Source: Palauibacter sp022826685 | Lineage (GTDB): Bacteria > Gemmatimonadota > Gemmatimonadetes > Palauibacterales > Palauibacteraceae | DNA length: 64,000 nucleotides | Direction: 5' to 3' (one strand) | NCBI RefSeq assembly: GCF_965221685.1 | Contig: NZ_OZ244907.1 | Shown: positions 15,838 through 25,700 of the stretch, in pieces | How the letters are laid out: each line of letters begins with the position of its first letter | How positions within the stretch are numbered: position 1 is the stretch's first letter | Translations under genes and position numbers: made by a program | Notes under the pieces: model-generated | What the model saw: only the letters and a program-made list of their open reading frames with translations | Database searches by the model: none | Told to the model about the DNA's origin: nothing

Positions 15838-17898
15838 ATGAGACTTCAGTTGATGGTGCCGTGGGCAGGCCTGGCGATCCTGGCGGGATGCGCCGACGGA
15901 CGGTCACCTTCCGACCTGATGTCGGACGCGGACGCAGACGTCGACGCGATTCACTTCGAGCGGGCGATGGCACGCTACGACTCGGCCCGTACCGCCTCCC
16001 CGGACGATGCCGCGGCGCATCGCCGGTACGCGACGCTCGCCACCTACTTCATGCTGTTCCCGGAGGCCGTGCCGGCCTGGGAGCGCGTCCTCGAACTGGA
16101 CCCCGGAGACGCCGGGGCCTGGGACACCTACGTCTTCACGCTGTCGGGGGCGGGCGTCTTCGAGACAGATCGGAGGTACACCGAGAAGCTGCTGCGGGTG
16201 CTGCCCGAGGCGCTTCGCAGTGCAAGCCGGCGGCCCGACATATACGACCACGCCCGGCATGCGGCGCAGGCTCTCGGATCACTCGAGGCGTATGGCGGCA
16301 TTCTGACGGAGCGCCTGGCCGCGAGTCCGGACGATGAGGTCGTGCGCCACCAGATCGGCAGCCTGCGGATCGCGCTCGCGGATCTCGAGGGAGGCGACCG
16401 CGGCGAGGCGGTGCGGGACTCTATCGCGACGGCGCTCGACGAACTCGCGTCCCGACATGAAGCCGCCGCCAGCGGAGACGCCGGGGGAGACGCCGCGCCG
16501 GAAGCTTCGATCCTCTACCGACTCGCGGCCGGCTACGACATGCTCGGCAGCCAGACTGAGGCGAAACGCTGGCTCGAACGTCTGGAGTCGGCTCCCGACC
16601 GCGGCGCTCTCGCCGACGGACTGCGGTACTGGCGCCTGGCGATCGAGGTCCAGAACCGGCTCGGGTCATCCGATGAGGGGGCGCCGGAGGCGGCGCTCGA
16701 GTTGGTGGAACGGGGAATGGAAGCGCCGAGTCTCACGCACCGCGGCGCCTGGGTCACCCTCCGGAACCAGGCCGTGCTGCGCCGGGCCCTCGCTTCCCTG
16801 CCCGGGGACGCGCCGACACCCCGAACCGTGACCCGCATGGTGACCGTCGCGAGCGAGCCTCCGGGGCCGGCGCTCGATCCGCCGGTGGCGGAACAGTTGT
16901 TCGACGCGGCCATGGATGTGCTCGCTTGGCGGTTTGCCTGGGAGCCCGGCGGACACCTCGAGGCACTCGGATCCCTCCTCTACTTCGGAGTCGAGCCCCG
17001 GGCCATCCTCGAGGAAGCTGTCCGCCTGGAGGAGGCCCTCCGCGCGGACCGGCCGGGGTACCTGTTCGCCGGTTACCAGGGCGATGAGCGTGAGAGCGCG
17101 CGGCAACTGGAGATCGACCGCGCCCGCATCCTCCAGGCGCGCGCGCTCACCCAGCTCGGCGAGATCGTAGCCGCAGGCGAACTGCTCCAGGAACTGGCGA
17201 CCCGGTCGCGACGGACGTCGACCCTGGGAGAGTACGGACGACACCTCCTCCGCACGGACCGGCCGCAGGAGGCGCTCACCGCCTTCGTCGATGCGATCGC
17301 CTTCGGCGGATCCGACTTCCGGTCGCTGGCCGAGGAGGCCGCGGCTGCCACCGGTCTGTCCCCCGAAGCGATCGACGAGACGATCGACCGGCAACTCACC
17401 GTACGTCGCCCCGTGGTCGAGGAAGAGCGCGTCCGCAGGGAACTCGGCGCCCGCCTCGAACGCGAAGCTCCGGACTTCGCGATCCAGGATCAGAACGGGG
17501 TCGAGTGGCGTCTCGGCGACCTGGCCGGGAAGATCGTCGTGCTCAAGTTCTGGGCCACCTGGTGCGGCCCCTGCCTGGCCGAGTTCCCACAGTTCACCGA
17601 GTTGCTGGGGAAGTATGAGGGAGACGACGAAGTGGTCTTCCTGACCGTCGCCACGGCGGGATCTCCACGCGACGAGGTCGCGCGCATGATCGAGGAGAAC
17701 GGTTACGCGTTCCCGGTCCTGTTCGACGAACGGGGACTCGCGCTGGACTTCGAGATCCGGGGCTATCCCACGACTCTGTACCTGGACGGGACCGGGACCA
17801 TCCAGTACAAGCGACAGGGGTTCAGCCCGGCCGGCTACGAGAGCGGCGTCGCCCGCCGCATCGATGCCCTGCGCGGCGAGGTCGACGAGACCGGGTAG
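15838..17898 (+). CDS. Lipoprotein with TPR-like helical region and C-terminal TlpA/thioredoxin domain
   Basis: 686 aa. The start ATG has AAGGAG seven bases upstream and begins a lipoprotein signal (MRLQLMVPWAGLAILAGC). About 500 residues of helical, TPR-like sequence (ATYFMLFPEAVPAWERVLEL, PGDAGAWDTYVFTL) follow. The C-terminal 150 residues form a thioredoxin-like domain with the active site WCGPC in KFWATWCGPCLAEFPQ and the cis-proline segment RGYPTTLYLDG. It is likely an outer- or inner-membrane-anchored periplasmic thiol oxidoreductase; the TPR part may bind client proteins. No cytochrome-maturation genes are near. Confidence 0.85.
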   Translation: MRLQLMVPWAGLAILAGCADGRSPSDLMSDADADVDAIHFERAMARYDSARTASPDDAAAHRRYATLATYFMLFPEAVPAWERVLELDPGDAGAWDTYVFTLSGAGVFETDRRYTEKLLRVLPEALRSASRRPDIYDHARHAAQALGSLEAYGGILTERLAASPDDEVVRHQIGSLRIALADLEGGDRGEAVRDSIATALDELASRHEAAASGDAGGDAAPEASILYRLAAGYDMLGSQTEAKRWLERLESAPDRGALADGLRYWRLAIEVQNRLGSSDEGAPEAALELVERGMEAPSLTHRGAWVTLRNQAVLRRALASLPGDAPTPRTVTRMVTVASEPPGPALDPPVAEQLFDAAMDVLAWRFAWEPGGHLEALGSLLYFGVEPRAILEEAVRLEEALRADRPGYLFAGYQGDERESARQLEIDRARILQARALTQLGEIVAAGELLQELATRSRRTSTLGEYGRHLLRTDRPQEALTAFVDAIAFGGSDFRSLAEEAAAATGLSPEAIDETIDRQLTVRRPVVEEERVRRELGARLEREAPDFAIQDQNGVEWRLGDLAGKIVVLKFWATWCGPCLAEFPQFTELLGKYEGDDEVVFLTVATAGSPRDEVARMIEENGYAFPVLFDERGLALDFEIRGYPTTLYLDGTGTIQYKRQGFSPAGYESGVARRIDALRGEVDETG

Positions 17899-17905
17899 TT
17901 GGCTG

Positions 17906-18721
17906 TCAGTCCAGGTTCGCGGGAGGGTGGCGGGTGCCGCACACCGTAAACTCCCACTCGCCGCGGCGGATGCGGTAGGGTTCCCTCGCCGCCGGGATGA
18001 CCACGTAGTTGCGGCCCAGGGGGTAGCGGCGCCGCAGGGCCGCGACTCCGGCTCGTCCGACTTCGTCCGCGTTGACCTTGCACTCGAACGCATCGAGGTG
18101 GCCGTCCCCGCGGCGCACCACGAAATCCATTTCCCTGCCCGACTTGTCGCGCCAGTAGAAGATGTCTTCGTCCAGGTGGCGGAAACGGAGGGCGTCCAGT
18201 ACGAGGTGCTCCCACAGGACGCCGCGGTCGTCCTCCCTTATCCGGCTCCAGCCCCGCTCGAAGGTCACGAAGCCCGTGTCGAAGGCGTAGCACCTGGGGC
18301 GGCTCACGATTTCGCCCCCTCCGCCGCCGCGAAAGGGACGGAGGAGATGGACGGCGTGCGCGATCTCCAGAGCCTCGACGTACGTCCTGACGGTCGGCCG
18401 GCTCAGTTCCGTCAGGCGGGCGAGACGGCTGTAGTCGACCTGCCCGCCGCTCCACCTCATCAGGAGCCGAAACAGCGACAGAAACCCCTCGCGGTTCCGA
18501 ACGCGGAACAGTTCCAGAATGTCTCGCGCATAAAAACTATCGATCCACTCGGCATACAGTTGCGTCGACTTCGTCTCCGCAAGCAGCAAGTCCGGCAACC
18601 CGCCGTGGAGCAGCCGGCGGTCGAAGTCCGCGCGCCCGAACGGTTCGGCGCACTCTTCCCACAGCACGGGGCACAGGTGGACCGCCAGCTTCCGGCCGGC
18701 CAGTGTTTCCCCAGACGCCGA
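17906..18721 (-). pseudogene. 5'-truncated AAA_14/DUF4143-type ATPase
   Basis: The frame encodes only the C-terminal two thirds of the usual protein. It has the end of the ATPase core (SASGETLAGRKLAVH, normally the sensor region after Walker A and B), a winged-helix segment (YSRLARLTELSRPTVRTYVEAL) and the DUF4143 nuclease-like end (YWRDKSGREMDFVV and AFECKV). Walker A and B are absent, because the frame runs directly into the TGA that ends the upstream kinase gene (18722-18724). A GTG at 18667 could start a 253-aa fragment, but the ATPase would be non-functional. Full-length relatives have about 400 residues. Confidence 0.75.
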
Positions 18722-19312
18722 TCAGTCCGCGGCGCGGATCTTTCGGCCGACGGACGCGGCGAAGTCCTCGACCTCGCGGGGAGACGTGAGGCGCACGAAC
18801 CGGATGTGCGCCCAGCGCGGATCGGAAACGCGCGCTGCCATGTTGCGTCGCTTGCGGCGGTGCTGCGTGATGATCCAGCCGAGCAGCGAATCATCCCGCC
18901 AGATCAGCAGGTGACGCCAGAACCACTCCCGGTTCGTCCCCCAGACCAGTTCCCCGGAGCGCGAGCGCCGCCACGAGCGGCGGAGGAAGCGCCACACGAG
19001 CAGCGGCAGCGGCAGGTCGAGCCAGACGACGCTGTCGAGCCGCGGCCACAGGATCCGTCGGGAGAATCTCTCATACGAGCCCGCGACGACCCATCGCTCC
19101 CCCCGCGTTGCTTCTCGAATTCGGCGTTCGAACCGGTCGGGGTCCGTCTGGTTCAGGCCGACCCATCCCGGCAGCCAGTTGAGCGCGTCCAGTTCGACGA
19201 AGTCCACCTCCAGCGCCTCCGCCAGCCGCTTCCCGAGCGTGCTCTTCCCCGACCCGGAGTTGCCGACCACCTGAATGCGCCCGCCGACGGCGCGAAGTGT
19301 CTTCCGCGTCAT
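18722..19312 (-). CDS. P-loop nucleotide kinase-like protein (adenylate kinase/FlaR-type)
   Basis: 196 aa. Walker A is VVGNSGSGKSTLGKRL near residue 17, followed by VDFVELDALNW and WVVAGSYERFSRRI, then a hydrophobic Walker-B-like strand SVVWLDLPLPLLVW and a basic LID-like region RRSWRRSRSGE. This arrangement is typical of small 'topology modulation'/adenylate-kinase-related proteins whose substrates are usually unknown. It sits between a decayed ATPase gene (downstream, same frame) and the divergent hicBA pair. Confidence 0.75.
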   Translation of the reverse strand: MTRKTLRAVGGRIQVVGNSGSGKSTLGKRLAEALEVDFVELDALNWLPGWVGLNQTDPDRFERRIREATRGERWVVAGSYERFSRRILWPRLDSVVWLDLPLPLLVWRFLRRSWRRSRSGELVWGTNREWFWRHLLIWRDDSLLGWIITQHRRKRRNMAARVSDPRWAHIRFVRLTSPREVEDFAASVGRKIRAAD

Positions 19313-19331
19313 GAGTCACTCTCGCTGTGCG

Positions 19332-19361
19332 TTGGCCGCGGTGCGCGGCGGCGGCTAGAAT
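19332..19361 (+). promoter_or_regulatory. Candidate promoter for the second hicBA operon
   Basis: TTGGCC (19332-19337) and TAGAAT (19356-19361) are separated by 18 nt and lie about 30 nt before the hicB start. HicB proteins often autoregulate, but no clear operator palindrome is visible. Confidence 0.4.
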
Positions 19362-19393
19362 GGCATGTACGATCAGGGACAGGGGCGTCGTCG

Positions 19394-19603
19394 ATGCAAA
19401 CTTATACAGCTGTCGTGGAACGCTGCCCGGATACTGGCCTTTATGTGGGCTACATTCCAGGCTTTCCGGGAGCGCATAGCCAAGGCGAGACGCTTGAGGA
19501 GTTGAACATCAACCTCAAGGAAGTGATCGGCATGCTTCTGGATGAGGGCCCGCCGACCTTCGTGGGCGAGTATGTCGGTACTCAGACCGTCATCGTGACC
19601 TAG
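19394..19603 (+). CDS. hicB: HicB-family antitoxin
   Basis: 69 aa with the HicB core: YTAVVERCPDTGLYVGYIPGF, PGAHSQGETLEELNINLKEVI, and a C-terminal strand TQTVIVT. The ATG at 19394 matches the family start; the much longer open frame upstream is antisense to other genes. It lies 6 bp before hicA, in antitoxin-toxin order. No additional DNA-binding domain is present, so the pair is a minimal HicBA module. It differs clearly in sequence from both HicB copies at 6.1-6.6 kb. Confidence 0.85.
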   Translation: MQTYTAVVERCPDTGLYVGYIPGFPGAHSQGETLEELNINLKEVIGMLLDEGPPTFVGEYVGTQTVIVT

Positions 19604-19609
19604 CATCGC

Positions 19610-19837
19610 GTGCCGCCGGTCCCCGTCCTCAAGCCGCGTCAGGTCATCGCGATCCTCACCACGCTCGGCTTCAGAGAGGTGCGGCAGCGCGGTTCTCACA
19701 AACGCTTTCGACATCCGGATGGCCGTGCGACGACCGTACCGGTCCATGGAGGTCGGGACGTGTCACCCATCCTGCTTCGCCGCATCGCGAGAGATGTCGG
19801 CATGCCGGTCGACGAGTTCGTCGAACACCGCCGATAG
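19610..19837 (+). CDS. hicA: HicA-family toxin
   Basis: 75-aa HicA/YcfA protein: VLKPRQVIAILTTLGF, REVRQRGSHKRFRH with the catalytic-type Gly-Ser-His, and VPVHGGRDVSPILLRRIARD. Expected to be an mRNA interferase inhibited by the HicB encoded 6 bp upstream. The start is GTG. This is the second HicA in the window; the two toxins share the RQRGSH motif but differ elsewhere, so they are unlikely to be recent duplicates. Confidence 0.85.
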   Translation: MPPVPVLKPRQVIAILTTLGFREVRQRGSHKRFRHPDGRATTVPVHGGRDVSPILLRRIARDVGMPVDEFVEHRR

Positions 19838-19890
19838 CCCCTCGCCGGAGCCGGGGGAGCGGTGTCCAACTTCTGGGAGATCCTTTCAAA

Positions 19891-21768
19891 ATGCGAGACG
19901 CACCAAGAGTCAAAATCAGACAGCGGAGCTTGCGGGCGTTCCGCCACCGAGCCCTGCCCTCGCTCGGTGCCGCCCTCACGCTCCTTGTCCTGGCGGCTTC
20001 CGGCTGCCAGTCAGAAGGCACCGAGGATCGCGGCGGCGCGAGCGCTGCACGCAGCACCTCCAGCGCCTTCGTCGAGGCGGGCGGCGCCTTCCCGCAGAAC
20101 TGGCCGTTCGCCGCCGAGGACACGCCCGTCACCGCCACCGAGGGCATGGTCGCCTCGACCGACGAGTACGCGTCGCGCGTCGGCGTGGAGATCCTCGCGG
20201 CCGGCGGCAACGCGGTGGACGCGGCCGTCGCGACGGGACTCGCCCTCGCCGTCGTGAACCCGGAGGCCGGCAACCTGGGCGGGGGCGGGTTCATGATGGT
20301 CCGCCTCGCCGACGGCACCGTCTTCGCCCAGGACCACCGGGAGAAGGCGCCGCTCGCCGCCACGCGCGACATGTACCTGGACGAGGACGGGAACGTGACC
20401 GACCTCTCCGTGCTGGGTCACCTCGCGGCGGGCGTGCCCGGGACCGTCTCCGGGCTGTGGGAGGCGCACCGGCGCTTCGGCAGCCTTCCCTGGGCGGACA
20501 TCGTGCAGCCCTCCATCGACCTGGCGAACGGGTTCGAGGTCACGACGCGGCTGGTGTCCACGCTCGACGCGGCGCAGGAGGGGATCCGCGCCTTCCCCCA
20601 CAGCGCGCGCATCTTTCTCCCCGGCGACGCCGTCCCCGGCATCGGCGACACCTTCTCGCAGCCGGATCTCGCCGCCGTCCTCACGCGCCTCCGCGACGAG
20701 GGGCCCGACGACTTCTACCGGGGGGAGACCGCCGCCCTGATCGTGGAGGAGATGGAGCGCGGCGGCGGCATCATCACGCTGGAGGACCTCGACCGCTACG
20801 AAACGGTGTGGCGCGACCCGGTCGCCTTCGACTACCGCGGCTACACGGTGCATTCGATGCCGCCGCCGTCCTCGGGCGGCCTCACCATGGCGGCGATCGC
20901 CAACATCCTGGAACGCTGGGATCTGGGGGCCATGGGCTGGAACAGCCCCGAGACGATCCACGTGATGGCCGAAGCCTTCCGGCGCGCCTACGCCGACCGC
21001 AACGAGTACCTCGCGGACCCGGACTTCGTCGAGCTTCCCGTCGACGAGTTCCTCTCGGAGGCCTACGCCGACAGCCGCGCGGCGACGATCTCCACGGAGC
21101 GGGCGACCCCCTCCGCCGAGGTCAACCCCGGGATCGACGCCTTTCTCGACGAGAGCCACACGACGCACTACGCGGTCGTCGACGCGGAGGGGAACGCGGC
21201 CGCGGTCACGACGAGCATCAACTCGTGGTACGGCGGCAAGGTCGTCGTGGATGGAGCGGGGTTCTTCCTCAACAACACGATGGACGACTTCGCCTCGAAA
21301 CCCGGCACGCCGAACCAGTTCGGCCTCGTGCAGGGCGAGCGGAACGCGATCGGCCCCGGCAAGCGCATGCTGTCGGCGATGAGCCCGACGATCGTCGAGG
21401 ACGCGGCCGGCGATCTCTTCCTCGTCACCGGAACCCCCGGCGGCGCCACGATCATCACGACGGTGCTGCAGTCCATCTTCAACGTCGTCGACCACGGGAT
21501 GAACGTCGTGCAGGCGGTCCACGCGCCGCGGGTGCACCACCAGCATCTCCCGGACCTCGTCTTCCACGAATACGGAGGACTGGGAGGGGCCACGGCGAGC
21601 GCCCTGGAGGCGCTGGGACACACCGTCCGCGAGCGCGACCCCGGCCCGCCCGACGCCTACTTCACGGGCGGCATGTCGGGCGACCTGCAGCTGATCATGG
21701 CGATGCCGGACGGATCCTGGACCGCCTGGTCCGACCCCCGCCGCGGCGGGACGGCGCTCGGCCGCTAG
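19891..21768 (+). CDS. ggt: Gamma-glutamyltransferase (gamma-glutamyltranspeptidase), lipoprotein
   Basis: 625-aa Ntn-hydrolase precursor. The N-terminus ends in a lipobox (LLVLAASGC), so the enzyme is membrane-anchored on the periplasmic side. The large-subunit signature is GGNAVDAAVATGLALAVVNP and GGGGFMMVR. The autoprocessing site is at Thr424 in ESHTTHYAVVDAEGNA, and the small subunit contains the oxyanion motif PPSSGG-type region upstream and ACPP-like GTPGGATI. It would cleave gamma-glutamyl bonds of glutathione and related peptides. The ribosome site GGGAG is 11 nt upstream. No glutathione synthesis genes are in the window. Confidence 0.9.
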   Translation: MRDAPRVKIRQRSLRAFRHRALPSLGAALTLLVLAASGCQSEGTEDRGGASAARSTSSAFVEAGGAFPQNWPFAAEDTPVTATEGMVASTDEYASRVGVEILAAGGNAVDAAVATGLALAVVNPEAGNLGGGGFMMVRLADGTVFAQDHREKAPLAATRDMYLDEDGNVTDLSVLGHLAAGVPGTVSGLWEAHRRFGSLPWADIVQPSIDLANGFEVTTRLVSTLDAAQEGIRAFPHSARIFLPGDAVPGIGDTFSQPDLAAVLTRLRDEGPDDFYRGETAALIVEEMERGGGIITLEDLDRYETVWRDPVAFDYRGYTVHSMPPPSSGGLTMAAIANILERWDLGAMGWNSPETIHVMAEAFRRAYADRNEYLADPDFVELPVDEFLSEAYADSRAATISTERATPSAEVNPGIDAFLDESHTTHYAVVDAEGNAAAVTTSINSWYGGKVVVDGAGFFLNNTMDDFASKPGTPNQFGLVQGERNAIGPGKRMLSAMSPTIVEDAAGDLFLVTGTPGGATIITTVLQSIFNVVDHGMNVVQAVHAPRVHHQHLPDLVFHEYGGLGGATASALEALGHTVRERDPGPPDAYFTGGMSGDLQLIMAMPDGSWTAWSDPRRGGTALGR

Positions 21769-21903
21769 ATACCTATAGGTGCGAATCTGCCCGCACCCGA
21801 CAACCGGCCAAGGCCGCTGTGCGATTCGCGGTGACGGCGGTTACGTTGCCTTCCCCAGCGTGCACACTTTCTTCGCTTACACTCTTCCCGGGGAGACGAC
21901 GGC

Positions 21904-22257
21904 TTGACGGCGGGACGCATCATCTCCCAACCCATCTCCCGGGCCGATCTCGCGCGCATGGCCGAGGACCAGTTCGGCGACTGGATCAAGGCAGTGGTCG
22001 ACCTGGCACGGGGCTCGATGGCCGTTGGCGGTGACCTGCACGCCGATGATGAGGCGTTGCTCATCGAGCACGGCTCAAGCCAGAAGGACCTCTGGGGCAT
22101 CAACCTTTATCTGGACGAGGAAGGACCGGACTGGGTCGAGTTCGACTCGATGATCAACATTCGGCCCGGGCAGGGGAACCGCTCGCGCGGCGTGGACGAC
22201 GAGCGGACGCGCGAGCGCATTCGCGCGCTGGTCGAGTCCCTGGTCCCCGCCGAGTAG
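21904..22257 (+). CDS. DUF5674 family protein
   Basis: 117 aa. Conserved blocks seen: QPISRADLARMAEDQFGDWIKAVVD, GGDLHADDEALLIEHGS, KDLWGINLY, and EFDSMINIRPGQGNRSRGV. These match my memory of the DUF5674 family almost throughout its length; its function is unknown. The start is TTG 21904, with GGGGAG seven to eight bases upstream; starting at the internal ATG 21958 would remove the conserved first strand. It lies 18 bp before the next small gene and is probably co-transcribed with it. Confidence 0.75.
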   Translation: MTAGRIISQPISRADLARMAEDQFGDWIKAVVDLARGSMAVGGDLHADDEALLIEHGSSQKDLWGINLYLDEEGPDWVEFDSMINIRPGQGNRSRGVDDERTRERIRALVESLVPAE

Positions 22258-22275
22258 CCGACGAGTACGCGCGCA

Positions 22276-22626
22276 ATGACACCTCCTCTCCACAGGCGGG
22301 CCGCCGAGGGCGGATGGGCCAAGCTCGATCTGGTCGAGCAGCTCGGGAACATCGGCAGCGAGGTGGAGCGCGCGATTCGCGCCCACGAGGCTGGGCGAAC
22401 GGGCCGGTTCGAGGGCGCCCTCGCGCGGGCGCTCGAACTATTCGACCTGACAGCCGCGGACCCCCGCTGGCACGGCCACCGCTGCCAGGAGATCCTGCGG
22501 GCCCGCGAGGAGTTCTGCCGCCTCTTCTTCGACCCGGATGTCCCCCCCGGCTCGGCGGACGGCCTGCGCAGATACTTCTTCGGCTTCGCCTACGCCGCGC
22601 GCATGCGCCACTATCGCGGCAACTGA
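22276..22626 (+). CDS. Conserved hypothetical protein (116 aa)
   Basis: Not assigned to a family. The protein is helical and soluble: an N-terminal LDLVEQLGNIGSEVERAIRAH helix, RFEGALARALELFDLTAAD, a cysteine-containing RCQEILRAREEFCRLFF segment, and an aromatic end LRRYFFGFAYAARMRHY. The amphipathic repeats suggest a four-helix bundle, perhaps an RNA- or protein-binding partner. It directly follows the DUF5674 gene on the same strand. The ribosome site is weak. Confidence 0.65.
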   Translation: MTPPLHRRAAEGGWAKLDLVEQLGNIGSEVERAIRAHEAGRTGRFEGALARALELFDLTAADPRWHGHRCQEILRAREEFCRLFFDPDVPPGSADGLRRYFFGFAYAARMRHYRGN

Positions 22627-22700
22627 CGGGGGCTTGCCGGGGGGTGATGCGCGTACCCTATCATCCTTCAGCCCATTGCCGAGAGAACGGAGCTGATCCC

Positions 22701-25700
22701 ATGTCCCACGTATCCGTCCCCCGCAGTCGTCGTTCGTTCAGCGCCCTCGCCCCCCTGACGGCGCGGTTTCTCCTGCCCGCAGCGCTGGGGCTCCTGCCCC
22801 TGGCGGCGCATGCGCAGGATCGTGAGGTGCGCGTCACGGTGTCCGAGGGGACGAACATGGCGGCGGCCGTCTCCCCGGATGGCAGCCGAATGGTGCTCGA
22901 CCTCCAGGGAACGCTGTGGGTCATGGACGCCGGGGGCGGCGAGGCGCGCGCGATCACGGACATGTACTACGACGCGCGGCAGCCGCAGTGGGCGCCGGAC
23001 GGGAGCCGGATCGTGTTCCAGTCGTTTCGGGACGGACGTTGGCACATCTGGTCGGTCGCGCCCGACGGGACCGACCCGGTGCAGCACACCTTCGGTCCCT
23101 ACGACGAGCGGGAGCCGGCCTACTCCCCCGATGGCGGCGCGATCGTCTTCGCGTCGGATCGCTCCGGCAACTACGACATCTGGACGCTCGACGTCTCGGG
23201 CGGACCCGGCGACGGCCGAATCCAGCGGGTGACGGACGCGCCCACGCACGAGTTCACGCCGCAGTGGTCGCCGGATGGCGAATCTCTGGCCTACGCCTCG
23301 GACCGCGGCCTCGGGGCGATCATCGTCCGCGAGAGCGGCGGCTCGACCCGGGTCGTGGCGCGGAACGCGGGCGCGATTTCGCCGGCCTGGAGCCCGGACG
23401 GAAGCCGGATCGCGTACTCGGCCGTCGTCCAGGGCCAGACCGGCCTCTGGGTGGCCGACGCCGACGCGGGCGGCAGCGGCGACGCGGCCGGAGGCGGGGG
23501 CGCCACCACGCCGACGCGCCTCACCGAAGCGGGGGCGGACGTCTTCCCCTTCCGTCCCATGTGGATGGGGGACGGGATGGGCGCCGTGGAGATCGCCTAC
23601 ACCGGCGACGGCCGCATCCGGCGCGTGTCGGCGGACGGCGCGGAGGGGGCGGACATCCCCTTCGAGGCCACGTTCGCGTTTACGCGGCGCGACTACGAGC
23701 GCGCGCGGCGTTCGTTCGAGGCGGGAGAACCGGAGCCGGTGCAGGGGATCGTCGCTCCGGCGGTCTCCCCCGACGGTCGCCACATCGCCTTCACCGCCCT
23801 CGGCGACCTGTGGCTACTCGACACCGCTGCGGGCGGCGCGACGCCCCGGCGGCTCACGGACGACCCCTTCGTCGACCTGATGCCGGCGTGGTCGCGCGAC
23901 GGCTCGCGGCTTGCCTACGCCTCGGACCGGGCGGGCTCGCTCGACATCTGGGTGCGCGACATGGCCACCGGCACCGAGACGCGCGCCACCGCCACACCGG
24001 GCGGCGAGGTGGGTCCCGTGTTCTCCCCCGCCGGGGACCGGATCGTCTTCACCTCGGTGATGGGGCTGCAGGCCGCCGTGCAGGTCGTGGACCTCGCGAC
24101 GGGCGAACTCACCACGATCCGCAACGATCTGTTCGCCCCCAGCCGGCCGTCGTTCTCCCCGGATGGGCGGACGATCGCGATGTCCGTCCTCTCCCAGTAC
24201 TCGTCGCGCTTCCGGGAGGGGCGGAACGAGATCCTCCTGCAGCCGCTGGACGGGGGCGAGACGCGCCGGGTCACGGCGGCCGATCACGAGAACATGGGCG
24301 TGCGGGCGCTCGACGGGCCGGTGTGGTCGCCGGACGGGCGGCGCATGGCCTACGCCAGCGGGGGCGTACTGTGGATGGTCGAGGTCGACGCGGAGGGCGC
24401 GCCCAGCGGGCCGCCGGCACGTCTCTCCAACCACCACGCGGACGCGATCTCGTGGACGGGCGACTCACGGTCCATCGTCTATCAGTCGACGCGCGGCCTT
24501 CGCCGCTACCACCTCGACGACGGCCGCTCCGAGGAGATTCCGCTGCGGCTGGAGTGGCAACGCCCGGCACGGGAGGGCGCCGTGGTCATACACGCGGCGC
24601 GCGTGTGGGACGGCGTCTCGGACGACATCTCCCGCGACATGGACATTATCGTCGAGGGCAACCGGATCGTCTCCGTCGTCCCGCACAGCGACGCACGCCT
24701 CGCCGCGGTCGCCGACGCGGGGGGCGAGGTCGTGGACGCGGGCGACCACACCGTCCTTCCCGGCCTCGTCGACATGCACTCGCACATGGGCTACGGGATG
24801 GGCGAGGCGCTGGGCCGCGCCTTTCTCGCCTACGGGGTGACGACGATCCGCGATCCCACCTCCGACCCCTACGAGATCGCCGAGCGCCGGGAGTCCATCG
24901 ACTCGGGCCGCCGCATCGGACCGCGGGAGTTCGCCACCGGCCGCACGATGGACGGCAACCGGATCTACTACTCGGGCGCCGGCTCCCTCGGCCCCAACGG
25001 GAACCTCGAGCTGGAGCTGGACCGCGCCGATCACGTGGGCTATTCCCTCATCAAGACCTACGTCCGCATGCCGGACCTCATCCAGCGCCGCATCATCGAG
25101 TTCGCGCACGGGATCGGGATTCCGGTGGCGAGTCACGAGATCTATCCCGCCGTCGCGCACGGCCAGGACCACGTCGAACACATCTCCGGCACGAGCCGCC
25201 GCGGCTATTCGCCGAAGGTGACGGCGATGTACCGGACGTACGACGACGTGATCCAGCTCCTTGCCGCCTCCGGCATGACGATCACGCCGACGATGGCCCT
25301 CATGGGCGGCTGGTGGAAGTCCGTCGGCGACGACCCGTCGTGGACGACCGACGCCCGCTTCCAGGCCGTGTTCCCCGAGGGGATGGCCGAGGCCATGACG
25401 ACACGCGCCCTCACGAGGGGCCGGGCCGGCGGCATCGACGCGCTGCTCGCCGACGCCGGCCGTACCGTAACCCGCGTCGTCCGCGGCGGAGGCAAGGTCG
25501 TGGCGGGCACGGACTCCCCGATCATCCCCTACGGCGCCGCCCTCATCGCGGAGGTCGAGAACTACGTCTGGGGCGGCCTCACCGAGGTCGAAGCCCTGCG
25601 CACGGCCACATCGGTGGCCGCCGAGGCCCTCGCCATGGAGGGAGAGATCGGAACGCTGGAGGCCGGCGCGCTCGCCGACATCCTCATCGTCGAGGGCAAC

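Noticed and set aside
18722..18724. TGA between the kinase and the DUF4143 frame considered as a second selenocysteine codon
   Set aside because: The two parts are unrelated proteins and the codon is not at a redox motif, so it is an ordinary stop.
20011..21621. 536-codon minus-strand frame opposite gamma-glutamyltransferase
   Set aside because: Antisense shadow; no ribosome site or family resemblance.
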